Source: Klenkia taihuensis (GTDB taxonomy: Bacteria > Actinomycetota > Actinomycetes > Mycobacteriales > Geodermatophilaceae). From it: a stretch of 64,000 nt of DNA. Of the stretch, positions 9,102 to 16,963 are shown one piece after another; position 1 is the stretch's first letter, and each line of letters begins with the position of its first letter. The DNA lies in NCBI RefSeq assembly GCF_900112525.1, contig NZ_FOMD01000005.1:109963-173962 (forward strand), given 5' to 3'. A program made the position numbers and the translations under genes. The notes beneath the pieces are model-generated. The model ran no database searches, had not been told where the DNA came from, and worked only from the letters and a program-made list of their open reading frames with translations.

Positions 9102-9320
9102 CTACTGGAACAGCGCGATCTTGCCGGTCACGAAGGCGACGGCCCCGGCGGTCACCGCCCCACCGAGGGCGATGGCGAGGATGACCATGAACGCCTTCTC
9201 CGACGAGTCGGAGCCGCGGTCGTCGGTGACGTCGTCGGCACGGAGCCACGCGATGACCGCGTAGATGCCGACCTGGACGGCGTGGCTCGCTCGGTCGGTG
9301 AGGTTGCTGGTGCGGGACAT
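9102..9320 (-). CDS. Flp-like pilin / small Tad membrane peptide
   Basis: A 72-residue protein with a hydrophilic N-terminus and a hydrophobic helix at about residues 43-66 (AFMVILAIALGGAVTAGAV). A glutamate (SEKAF) stands just before the helix, as in type IVb pilins where Glu5 follows the cleavage point. Its position between TadC and the TadE genes is where actinobacterial Tad loci encode the major pilin. The leader is unusually long (about 40 residues) for a Flp pilin. The start is the ATG at 9320, with a GGAGA-like site upstream. Confidence 0.72.
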   Translation of the reverse strand: MSRTSNLTDRASHAVQVGIYAVIAWLRADDVTDDRGSDSSEKAFMVILAIALGGAVTAGAVAFVTGKIALFQ

Positions 9321-9345
9321 GGGTCTCTCCTGGGGACGACGGTGC

Positions 9346-10239
9346 TCAGGTCGCGGTGGTGAACATGCGGATGAGGAACGGGACGAGGACGAAGAGGGTC
9401 AGGCCGGTCACGAGGAGGGCCAGGGGCCGGGCCATGCGCTCGCTGATCTCGTTGGCTTGCGTCCGCGCGTCGGCCAGCTCGGCGTGGCGCAGTGTGCGAG
9501 CCGTGGCCAGCAGCGTGTTGTAGACCGAGGCTCCGTCCGAGGCGACCGCGGCGATGTCGGCCAGGCTTCGGAGTTCCTCGACGTCCAGCTCGTCGCCCAG
9601 CGCGCGGAGGTCGGTCCATGGTTTGCGGCCGGCGAGGGCGGCCCGTCGTACGGCCTGGTGGATCCGGCGGAACGGCTCGCTGCCGGACACCCGGGCTGCT
9701 TCTTCGAGCGCCTGCTCGACCGAGCCGCGGGCTCGCCGTTCACCCGCCACGAGCGTCAGGTAGCACTCAAGGTTGGTCCGGAACTCGGCACGGGCGAGCT
9801 GGGCTCGCTCCCGTGTCTCTGCGGTCGGGAGGAACCAGCCGACGGCGGCGAGGCCCAGGCCCACCGCCACGGGGATGACCGCCCCGGCCGGGCCCCCGAG
9901 GACGGCGACCAGCACGCCGAGCGCCGTCGGAGCGAGCAGCCCGAGGAGGGCGAGGCTGAGCTTGCGCGCAGCAAGCTCCGTCCTGCTGCTCCCCAGGATG
10001 GCCAGGTCGGCGTCGGTGACTCCCAGCCGCTGTTCGACCTCACGGACCCACCGACCCGGAAGCATTCCTGACCGGGAACGGGCCTCACCGACGGCGTGGA
10101 CACGGGTCCCCGGGCGGACGGCGAGCTGCTCCAGGGCTGCGCTGAGCGCGGGCGGCGACGGCCGGAGGGCCCGGACAGCGAGCACCGCCCCGCCGGCGAC
10201 GAGCATCCCGGCCAGCGTGGCCAGCTGAAGGGCGCTCAT
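9346..10239 (-). CDS. tadC: TadC-like inner-membrane platform protein (type II secretion F domain)
   Basis: About 297 residues from the ATG at 10239, which overlaps the tadB stop as ATGA and has GGAGGTT upstream; the frame runs further 5' but that part lies inside tadB. It has an N-terminal span, a cytoplasmic T2SS-F domain (NLECYLTLVAGERRARGSVE and following) and a C-terminal pair of spans (PLALLVTGLTLFVLVPFLI). With TadB it forms the membrane platform that couples the TadA ATPase to pilin extraction. Confidence 0.85.
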   Translation of the reverse strand: MSALQLATLAGMLVAGGAVLAVRALRPSPPALSAALEQLAVRPGTRVHAVGEARSRSGMLPGRWVREVEQRLGVTDADLAILGSSRTELAARKLSLALLGLLAPTALGVLVAVLGGPAGAVIPVAVGLGLAAVGWFLPTAETRERAQLARAEFRTNLECYLTLVAGERRARGSVEQALEEAARVSGSEPFRRIHQAVRRAALAGRKPWTDLRALGDELDVEELRSLADIAAVASDGASVYNTLLATARTLRHAELADARTQANEISERMARPLALLVTGLTLFVLVPFLIRMFTTAT

Positions 10240-11096
10240 CGCGCAACCTCCACGGACCGATCGGCGAGCACCCGCGGCCAGGTCGGCGGCGCCGACAGCG
10301 CCCGCATCCACCGCAACGCCGCACCGAAGAGGGCGGCGACCACGAGGAGGGCGAGCTGGCCACCAAGGCTGGAGTAGCCCGACAGGAAGGTCCGTGCGAA
10401 CAGCAGCATGCCCACGACGACGAGCCCGGTGGTGATGACGATCGTCCGCATGTTCGACCGGGGCTTGGCCCGTTCGGCCTCGACCTCTCGGATCATCCGG
10501 GACCGCTCGTCGAGGTCGGTGGCCAGCGCCGTGAGGACCTCGGCAAGTCCCGGTCCGCCGTTGCGCTCACGGAGGATCAGCACCATCGCGATCTTGTCCG
10601 CGGCCGGATCACGGACGTCGTCCGCGAACCTCCGCAGCGCCGTCTCCACGCCCTGGGGACCCATGCGGCTGACCAGGTCGGCGACGGCCGGGCGGATGGC
10701 GAGCGGTGCCGAGTCGAGGGAACGGCGCAGCGCCTCCCGCGTGGAACCGGCCGCACCTGAGCTGATGAGGTCCGCCAGCCGACGCGTCCAGTCGGCCAGC
10801 GCGTCGGACACCGTGATGAGGTGGCGGGACTCCTTCCCGCCGCCGACGACGGACGGCACGAACACGACCGCAGCCGCCGTTGCGAGGGCGGCTACCGGCC
10901 AACCGGTGAGCGCCAGCACCAAGACGCCGGCGACCCCCGCCCCACCGTGAAGGCGGGTGAACCTGAGCCGAGACCGGCGAGTTGCCCGCCCAGTACCGGA
11001 TCTCAGCGTCACCCCTCGGACGGCACCGATCGCCAGCACGACTCCGGCGGCAACGAGGAGCCCGGCGACGGTCATCAGCCACGTGCCGCTGCTCAT
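10236..11096 (-). CDS. tadB: TadB-like inner-membrane platform protein (type II secretion F domain)
   Basis: 286 residues. There is an N-terminal span (TVAGLLVAAGVVLAIGAV), further hydrophobic segments near residues 53-85, then the F domain (LADLISSGAAGSTREALRR ... RFADDVRDPAADKIAMVLI) and C-terminal spans (TIVITTGLVVVGMLLFA). It is the partner of TadC in the Flp pilus platform. Four-base overlaps with tadA upstream and tadC downstream indicate tight coexpression. Confidence 0.86.
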   Translation of the reverse strand: MSSGTWLMTVAGLLVAAGVVLAIGAVRGVTLRSGTGRATRRSRLRFTRLHGGAGVAGVLVLALTGWPVAALATAAAVVFVPSVVGGGKESRHLITVSDALADWTRRLADLISSGAAGSTREALRRSLDSAPLAIRPAVADLVSRMGPQGVETALRRFADDVRDPAADKIAMVLILRERNGGPGLAEVLTALATDLDERSRMIREVEAERAKPRSNMRTIVITTGLVVVGMLLFARTFLSGYSSLGGQLALLVVAALFGAALRWMRALSAPPTWPRVLADRSVEVAR

Positions 11097-12505
11097 CGCA
11101 GAGCCTCACTGGTTCCGAGTGGGGGCCAGTCGGAAACAGCTGGGTGCAGCCATTCCGGGTCGAACCCGACCGAGTCGAGCCGCTCACGGAGCGCAGGGCT
11201 AAGCATCCCCGCTCCGGTGGCCTGGGCTCGACGATCGCCGGCTCGTGGTGCGAACACCGGGTTCAGGTCGGGACGACCGGAGTCCCCGACGGCGCCGAGT
11301 TCGTAGATGCCGGAGACGTAGCGGTTGTAGGAGCGATCGCGTTCGACGTGGACGACCAGGCCGAGGGCCGCCAGCGAGCGCAGGACCAGCTCGCTCGAAG
11401 GTGCCGGGTGAGCCTTCAGTGCGTTGATGAGCACCTTGTCGAAGATCCCGCCCGCCGACGGGGAGTGGATCGTGCACATGACCGACGCGATGCCGCTGGT
11501 CGCAGCCTCCAGCAGCGACGTCACGTAGGCGCCACGGACCTCCCCCACCAGGACCCAGGTGGGCGACGCACGCAGGGCGAGGTGCAGCGCGTCGCCCATG
11601 TCGAAGGCCCCCCGACCTTCGGCGTTCGGGAGTCTCGACTCAAAGGGGCGGCAGACGGCATGCCGGGAGACGTAGCGGCGCTGGTCGGCGTCCCATCGCG
11701 GCAGGTGCAGTCCGAGCTCCCGCTCGTCCTCGACCGTGACGACGACGTTGTTCCACGGGATCGCGTTGCCGAGGGCTCTCATCAGGGTGGTCTTGCCGAC
11801 CCCGGGAGCACCGGACACCAGAGGGGAGATGCCGGCCTGGATGGCTGCGGTCAGGAAGGCTCGAACGGGTGCGTCGACCATGCCCATCTGATGCAGGTCG
11901 GCCAGGCTCGGGTCGGCGAAGCGGTGAATACGGATGACACCTGCTGGACGGGGCAGCACGTCCATGGCGGCCTGCAGGCGCGCGCCGAGCTGCGTCACCC
12001 CTTGCAGGCGGACGTTGAGGATGGGGCTGGCCGAGGAGAACTCGCGGCTGGTCTGGCCACCGTCGGACCGGGAACCGATTGCACGGAGCAGCTGCTCGAG
12101 CTCCTCGTCGGAGGCAGCGATGGGTGGACCGGGCACCAGCGAGCCGTCGAGGGTCCTCAGCATCGTGCGCTCGGATCCCTCGAAGTGGATGTCCTCGACG
12201 TCGGGCCGGGCGAGCAGTGGCGCGAGGCGCCCGAGCCCGTCGAGCTCGGCCAGCACGGCAGCGACCAACTTGTCCTCGAGCAGACCCGCCGGCGCTGGAC
12301 GACCGCTGTTGGCCTCGTGCAGCAGCCACTGCGCGTACTCGTCGCCGATCAGCTTGCGGGTGAGCTCACGGCGTGGCCCTGGCGCGTAGTTGCGATCCTC
12401 GGCGCTGAGCCGGGTGGAGACGCGCTGCCGCAGCTCGGTGACGACGCGGTAGTCGCTCTCGGTCAGCTCGGGGTCGAGCCCGGGGTCGCTGAGGTGCGCG
12501 GTCAC
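11093..12505 (-). CDS. tadA: TadA/CpaF secretion ATPase
   Basis: 470 residues, normal for CpaF-family type II/IV secretion ATPases. Walker A is SGAPGVGKTT (about residues 231-241). An acidic Walker B-type strand with the Asp box (VVTVEDERELGLHLPR) follows, then the His-box region (SVMCTIHSPSAGG). The N-terminal all-alpha domain contains the family's IGDEYAQWLL segment. It powers Flp pilus assembly from the cytoplasmic face of TadB/TadC. It overlaps tadZ and tadB by 4 bases. Confidence 0.92.
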   Translation of the reverse strand: MTAHLSDPGLDPELTESDYRVVTELRQRVSTRLSAEDRNYAPGPRRELTRKLIGDEYAQWLLHEANSGRPAPAGLLEDKLVAAVLAELDGLGRLAPLLARPDVEDIHFEGSERTMLRTLDGSLVPGPPIAASDEELEQLLRAIGSRSDGGQTSREFSSASPILNVRLQGVTQLGARLQAAMDVLPRPAGVIRIHRFADPSLADLHQMGMVDAPVRAFLTAAIQAGISPLVSGAPGVGKTTLMRALGNAIPWNNVVVTVEDERELGLHLPRWDADQRRYVSRHAVCRPFESRLPNAEGRGAFDMGDALHLALRASPTWVLVGEVRGAYVTSLLEAATSGIASVMCTIHSPSAGGIFDKVLINALKAHPAPSSELVLRSLAALGLVVHVERDRSYNRYVSGIYELGAVGDSGRPDLNPVFAPRAGDRRAQATGAGMLSPALRERLDSVGFDPEWLHPAVSDWPPLGTSEALR

Positions 12506-13275
12506 GCCGGCACCGACGCCCCGCGAACACCGGCCGTGGCCAGGTGCTGGGCAAGGCCGGAGGCCGCCCGCATGAGTGGTGAACGCCGGAGACCGCGACC
12601 GGTTGTCAGCACACCGTCGGACAGCGCCGACGCGGCGGCAGGATCGTGCGGCAGTTCCCCACCGAGAGGAACGCCCAGCGCACCGGCGACCTCGGTCGAG
12701 GAGTAGGGGCCGGAGCCGATGACCAGCGCCGAGACGGTCGTGAGGTCACCCAGTTCTGCGCGGAGCCGACGCAGTGCGTCCTGGGCCGCGTGCACCGACC
12801 GCACGCTCGGTCGGACGGCGAGCAAGGCGTGATCCACGTAGCGGAGGACCGGCCAGCATCCCCGGTCTCCAACGAGGCGCCCGGTGTCGACCAGGACGTC
12901 ACGGCCCAGCGAGGACTCCGCGGTCGCCAGTGCGGCGGCGAGCCGTTCCCACGTCGCGGAGGTGAAGGAGGCGCCCTGAGCAGCTGTCCCAAAGCCCGGC
13001 AGCAGACCGAGCATCGGGTGCTCGGGGACCTGCACCGCATGGCTCAACAGCGCCGAGGCCGCCGGCGCGGCGCCGGCCTCGTGCCGGACGGCGGTCGACC
13101 AGGACAACAGGCCCGTGTCCGCCCCGATCCGGCCCGTCATCAGACCGGGAGCGATGTCTCCCCCGGCGACGTCGCAGTCGGCGAGGAGCAGGGCCCGCGG
13201 CCAGTGCGACGCCAGGGCGCAGACCGACGTGGTCACGCCCGGTGCGGCTTTGCCTGCCGTGACCGCGATGAGCAC
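12502..13275 (-). CDS. TadZ/CpaE-like ParA-type ATPase
   Basis: 257 residues. The N-terminal MLIAVTAGKAAPGVTTSV is a deviant Walker A motif (K9; the canonical G-K-T/S ending is replaced by GVTT), and ADCDVAGGDIAP is the following switch segment, as in CpaE/TadZ and other MinD/ParA relatives. TadZ proteins localise the Tad machine to a pole or site. Here there is no receiver domain at the N-terminus, the usual actinobacterial arrangement. The gene sits between the SAF-domain gene and tadA with 1- and 4-base overlaps. Confidence 0.78.
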   Translation of the reverse strand: MLIAVTAGKAAPGVTTSVCALASHWPRALLLADCDVAGGDIAPGLMTGRIGADTGLLSWSTAVRHEAGAAPAASALLSHAVQVPEHPMLGLLPGFGTAAQGASFTSATWERLAAALATAESSLGRDVLVDTGRLVGDRGCWPVLRYVDHALLAVRPSVRSVHAAQDALRRLRAELGDLTTVSALVIGSGPYSSTEVAGALGVPLGGELPHDPAAASALSDGVLTTGRGLRRSPLMRAASGLAQHLATAGVRGASVPA

Positions 13276-13979
13276 TAGGCCCCCCCGGCGAGGACGACGA
13301 CCGCGAGGTTGCCGGTCGACGCCAGTGCGGCGACCGCGACGCCGTCGGCCTGGGCCACGCGGACGTCGACCACGGTGACCTGTGTCGTCGCGTTGACCGG
13401 GCCGACCTCCGCAACCGTCGCTTCGACGGGATCGGGCAGCTCGCTGGTCCCGGCATTCGTCGTGACCCCGGTTGTCCCGGGGGTCGGGACCACCAGGATC
13501 TGCTGACCGGGGTTGAGCCCACGGGCGGGGAACTGGCCGTCCTGCAGAGCAAGGGCGACCAGTACCTCGCCGGCCGCCAGATCGCTGCCTGTGCCAACCT
13601 GTCCGGTCGTGATCAGGGAGCCCTGGGACAGAGGCACCTCAGCGACCATCCCGACCACGTCGGAGAGGTCGTCCGCCGGGATCGGGGCGAGCGCCGGGTC
13701 GTCCGGAATGCTGGCGACCACCAGATCGGCGGCGGTGAGGGTGGCGCCCACCGGGACGTCGCGGGCGACGGCGAGCACGTCGGTGCGGGTCGTCAGCATC
13801 TGCGCTGCCGTGTAGGCCAGGATGCCGCCGAGCAGGACGACAAGGACGGCGAGCGACAGCGTCTTGCGGCTGACTCGCCGCTTGGCCGCTGCCGTCAGCT
13901 GAACCGGGGCAGCGGACGGGAGGGCGTTCTCCTCCCTGCGCGGCGCGGCAGCTGGCCGCGAGTTGATCTGTGCGGTCAC
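13275..13979 (-). CDS. SAF-domain CpaB/RcpC-like pilus protein
   Basis: About 234 residues from the GTG at 13979, which overlaps the preceding stop as GTGA; the longer open frame is inside that gene. It has a cytoplasmic tail, a span at about residues 41-61 (TLSLAVLVVLLGGILAYTA), then an SAF domain (VLAVARDVPVGATLTAADL and following, with IPADDL and the LNPGQQILVV strand). CpaB/RcpC proteins bind the periplasmic wall and help the Flp pilus cross the envelope. The C-terminal half contains an additional beta region. Confidence 0.8.
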   Translation of the reverse strand: MTAQINSRPAAAPRREENALPSAAPVQLTAAAKRRVSRKTLSLAVLVVLLGGILAYTAAQMLTTRTDVLAVARDVPVGATLTAADLVVASIPDDPALAPIPADDLSDVVGMVAEVPLSQGSLITTGQVGTGSDLAAGEVLVALALQDGQFPARGLNPGQQILVVPTPGTTGVTTNAGTSELPDPVEATVAEVGPVNATTQVTVVDVRVAQADGVAVAALASTGNLAVVVLAGGA

Positions 13980-14932
13980 CGGGTCACCACTGTCTGCGCC
14001 TCGACCACGGCGAACTGCGTAGTGGAGGTCGTCGTGATCTGCGGGAGGGTGCCGGTGGCGCCCGTCGAGGATGTCCAGGCAATCGACCACTGGATGCCGT
14101 ACACGGCCGTGACCTTCCCGTCGGGCTCGCCCAGGGACGAGCGGGGGTAGCGGTAGTCGCAGCCGTTGGGCGAAGGGCTCCAGACCCCGGCCGCGGGCTG
14201 CCACGCCGTCCCAGGCCCGGAGCACGACACAGCTGGGGCGCCGTCGCCGGGACTGAAGGTGAGGGCGGTCGGGGTCACGGTGACCTCAGCCCACACTCCG
14301 CCGGCGTCGGCCCGCGCGGACGTCGGTCGGTAGGCGTCTGCGTCTGTCCAGAACCAGGTGTGGGCGTTGACGACGGTGAATGGCCGCCCGTCGGTGAGGG
14401 TCCCGGATGGGTAGCGACCAGCCGACGGCGACGGGAGGACAACCGTATTCAGCGCCTGTTGCGCAAGGACGGCGGGGTCGATGGCGGCCGGTCCGGCGGG
14501 AGGTGTGGCGGACCAGAAGGTGTAGCCGTTCGTGCCAGGAAAGGAGACCCCGTTGGTGAACGGCGTGCAGTAGTAGAGGGCGCCGTCGGTGCGGCCACCC
14601 CACATCGGGGAGCTGAATGCCGGGGGGTTCTCAAGGGGGCTGACGTAGCACTGCTTGGCCTGCGACCACCAGCCAGCCGCCGACGAGCAGGAGACCGTCA
14701 CGCCCAGTCGGGTGTCGGTGCAGACTGCGGTCGTCGTCGTGGTCGGGCCGCCACCGTTCGTCGGTGGGGTGTTGGCGGTTCCGCCGCCCTGACTGTTCGT
14801 CGCGGCAGTGACGACGCAGATTCCGTGCGCGGTGTACTGCTGGCACTCGGCGGGGGCTGCCCAGGCGTCCGAGGCCGGTGCCAGGGCGGCGACGAGCAGC
14901 AAGCCGACTAGGCCTGCCCTCAGCCAGGACAT
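13976..14932 (-). CDS. Secreted Cys-containing protein of the Tad locus
   Basis: 318 residues with a Sec signal peptide (about residues 1-25, ending SDAWA-AP). The mature part has about 8 cysteines in an N-terminal half (CQQYTAHGICVVTAA, CTDTRLGVTVSC, YYCTPF), a Thr-rich linker (TTTTTA), then a tryptophan-rich beta region. Similar secreted proteins of unknown role are common in actinobacterial Tad loci and are sometimes mislabelled ATP/GTP-binding; no nucleotide-binding motif is present here. It might be an extracellular pilus-associated protein. It overlaps both neighbours. Confidence 0.65.
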   Translation of the reverse strand: MSWLRAGLVGLLLVAALAPASDAWAAPAECQQYTAHGICVVTAATNSQGGGTANTPPTNGGGPTTTTTAVCTDTRLGVTVSCSSAAGWWSQAKQCYVSPLENPPAFSSPMWGGRTDGALYYCTPFTNGVSFPGTNGYTFWSATPPAGPAAIDPAVLAQQALNTVVLPSPSAGRYPSGTLTDGRPFTVVNAHTWFWTDADAYRPTSARADAGGVWAEVTVTPTALTFSPGDGAPAVSCSGPGTAWQPAAGVWSPSPNGCDYRYPRSSLGEPDGKVTAVYGIQWSIAWTSSTGATGTLPQITTTSTTQFAVVEAQTVVTR

Positions 14933-15516
14933 GCTTGCGCCTGTGTGTTCGGGGCCGAGCTAACCCGCCAGGCCGATGGGTCGGGGTAGGCGATGTTCAC
15001 GATCGTCAGGTCGGAGACCAGGAAGGGCGCTCGCTCGGGCAGAGCCACGGCGGCACCGTTCGCGTCGAGTGCCCCGACCTGGGTGACGTCGACGCATGCG
15101 GTGATCTGGACCGCGGGGAGGTCGCCGGCGTCGCCAGAGGTGTCGAGGTCGACGGCTCCCGTCGTCGTGCTCACGACCTGCGACTGCCCCGTCTGAGTGT
15201 AGCCGCTTGCCCGAAACGCCTGAAGGGTCGCGGCCTCTGAGGTTGCCTCGGGGTCCACCGCGACTGCGTACAGATCGTCGATGGACAGGCTCGGGTCCGT
15301 GTAGAGCTGGTCGACGGTTTCCCAGTACAGGCGGACGAGCGCGTCGGCTGCCTCGACCGCCTGCTCCTCAGGAGCAGCGGTCGATGAGGGGGCGGACGAT
15401 GCCGGAGTCGGTGAAGCCGTTGGCTGCTCAGTAGTCCTGTCCCCGGAACACGCGGCGAGGAGGAGGGGCAGGGTCATCAGGGCGCAGCGGGCAGCCACGA
15501 CGTGCGAGGGCGTCAT
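14920..15516 (-). CDS. Lipoprotein, first gene of the Tad operon
   Basis: 198 residues from the ATG at 15516, which has GGAGGAAGG upstream; the open frame to 15648 has no such site. The N-terminus is a lipoprotein signal with lipobox LLAAC (Cys about residue 22), followed by a Ser/Thr/Pro linker and a folded domain (EAADALVRLYWETVDQLYTD) resembling SnoaL/NTF2-like or Mce-associated layouts. It is probably anchored outside the membrane as an accessory Tad component. It overlaps the next gene by 13 bases. Confidence 0.7.
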   Translation of the reverse strand: MTPSHVVAARCALMTLPLLLAACSGDRTTEQPTASPTPASSAPSSTAAPEEQAVEAADALVRLYWETVDQLYTDPSLSIDDLYAVAVDPEATSEAATLQAFRASGYTQTGQSQVVSTTTGAVDLDTSGDAGDLPAVQITACVDVTQVGALDANGAAVALPERAPFLVSDLTIVNIAYPDPSAWRVSSAPNTQAQACPG

Positions 15517-15597
15517 GCTGCGGCACCTTCCTCCATTCCTCACTTGGGTCGGGAGCATGCGCCGCGTGTTGCGCGGAGCAATGGCTTCAGGTGCCAC

Positions 15598-15680
15598 GTC
15601 ACCCGGTTCAGTGACATCCGCTGGCGGTTTTGAGCTTCCTTGGGTCACGAAGGGTCACTTGGTTGTACAACTCGGGTGAC
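15598..15680. promoter_or_regulatory. Candidate operator cluster between the Tad operon and prepilin peptidase
   Basis: In the divergent intergenic region the half-site GGGTCAC or its complement occurs four times: GTCACCC at 15598-15604, GGGTCAC at 15642-15648 and 15652-15658 (10 bases apart, one helical turn) and GGGTGAC, a one-base variant, at 15674-15680. There is also a GTGAC at 15611-15615 making an inverted pair with the first, and a perfect GTTGTACAAC palindrome at 15662-15671. This looks like regulator binding for the divergent promoters. The regulator is unknown. Confidence 0.4.
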
Positions 15681-15720
15681 GTCGCTTCGACCAGCGCACT
15701 CAGCACTAGCAATAGCGAAA

Positions 15721-15739
15721 GTAGGTGAACGACACCTAC
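15721..15739 (+). promoter_or_regulatory. Hairpin spanning the prepilin-peptidase translation start
   Basis: GTAGGTG (15721-15727) and CACCTAC (15733-15739) form a perfect 7-base-pair inverted repeat with a 5-base loop, ending directly before an ATG at 15740. If translation starts at that ATG, the AGGTG ribosome-binding sequence lies inside the stem and would be masked. If it starts at the GTG at 15725, the start codon itself is in the stem. Confidence 0.45.
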
Positions 15740-16369
15740 ATGACTGCTGCTTTGGTCGGCGGACTGGTCGGCGCTCTGGTCATGCCGCTGCTCGTACGAG
15801 TAGGACTTCGTCAGCTGCGTTCACACCGGCCGTTCGGCAGATGGGCCACGTCCACATACGTCGCTACCGGGTTCGGCATCGGGGCCGCAGCGGCGGGCTT
15901 GTCAGCTACCCGCGTCGATGGGGCGCTGCTTCCAGCGTTGGTCGCGTGGGCTTTGGCCCTCACCGCGCTAGCTTTTTGCGACGGCGCTGCCCGTCGGATT
16001 CCCACCGCACTGGTACGCCAGGCCGCAGTGGTGGTCGTCCTTCTCCTCGCTGTCGGGTCCGCCGGCACAGAGTGTTGGGTTGTTCTTGCAGGAGCTCTAG
16101 CCGGTGCCCTTCTCCTGACGGGGGCATTCATGGTGGCGTGGAGGTACGCCGGGGTGGGCCGGGGTGATGTCCGACTGGCTGTGCTGAGCGGGTTGGGCCT
16201 GGGGTTCGCGAGCCCAACCAGTCTCGTAGCGGGTGTAACTGTGTGGGCCGCTTTCGTGGCAGGACAATCCGCCGTCTGCCGTGCGCGCGGCGGGTCCTTC
16301 GCGACCGAGATCCCAATGGCGCCTGGATTCGCACTTGGCTCGTTGGTCGCAGCTATCGAACCGTGGTAG
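15725..16369 (+). CDS. A24-family prepilin peptidase (TadV/CpaA-like)
   Basis: 214 residues with about six hydrophobic segments. The two catalytic aspartates expected for A24 aspartic peptidases are present: the first in AFCDGAARRIP (about residue 82), the second in the G-X-G-D-like GVGRGDVRLA (about residue 147). It lacks the N-terminal methylase domain of PilD, as Tad-type peptidases do. It would cleave the Flp-like pilin and TadE proteins encoded on the other strand. The start is either the GTG at 15725 or the ATG at 15740; the hairpin described separately lies across this point. Confidence 0.8.
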   Translation: MNDTYMTAALVGGLVGALVMPLLVRVGLRQLRSHRPFGRWATSTYVATGFGIGAAAAGLSATRVDGALLPALVAWALALTALAFCDGAARRIPTALVRQAAVVVVLLLAVGSAGTECWVVLAGALAGALLLTGAFMVAWRYAGVGRGDVRLAVLSGLGLGFASPTSLVAGVTVWAAFVAGQSAVCRARGGSFATEIPMAPGFALGSLVAAIEPW

Positions 16370-16963
16370 CCGCCGAACGCCGAATGAGCGCCCATGACAG
16401 TTGTGGCTCGCGTACCCCGACGTGCCCGCGGCTTGCGCGCCGCGCCCTTGCGTTCCGCGCAGCAAGAAAGAGTAAAGACGTCTCAACGCCCACCGAAGGG
16501 CAGCCAGCCCTCGGCACTGACTCGACACCATCAGGCTCTACCAGGGAAGAAGGGCGGCTCCACGGTTCAAGCCAAACGGGGGCCGTCAACCGTCATACGT
16601 CACCTGGGCCGCTGACGTCTCCGCGCCACCGAGGCCGCATCCTGCTGTCGCATCGATGAACGGTGCGGCCATGAAGAGCTTCAACTTCACGACCACCGCC
16701 GGCGAGGGCGGCTCTGAGCGGGCGGATTCGGTTGACGTCGGTCGGCGCTACACCGGGGCCGAGAAGCTGGCGCCCGCCCATCGTCTGCGGGGTCAGTCAG
16801 GCCTCTCTCCTGCAACGATGATCAACCTCTTGGCGCCTCCCCCTCGCCACCACAGGTCGTCTTCCCGAAGTCCCGGGCCTGCTCGCCCACCCAGGGATCG
16901 CCGGTCGCTCCACGATCCCTAAGCTGGCGATGTGGCACAGGGCATGAGTAGCAGCGTGGCCTG
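16370..16963. other. Intergenic region, no convincing gene
   Basis: About 590 bases between the peptidase and the methylase. Short frames exist (for example 16656-16922, plus strand), but their translations are low-complexity and basic with no recognisable feature. This is the transition between the Tad locus and the AT-richer island, so the island's left edge may lie here. I found no repeat of the tRNA-Pro 3' end in it. Confidence 0.4.

Noticed and set aside
16656..16922. 88-codon plus-strand frame before the methylase
   Set aside because: The translation is basic and low complexity towards its end, with no recognisable feature and no clear ribosome site.
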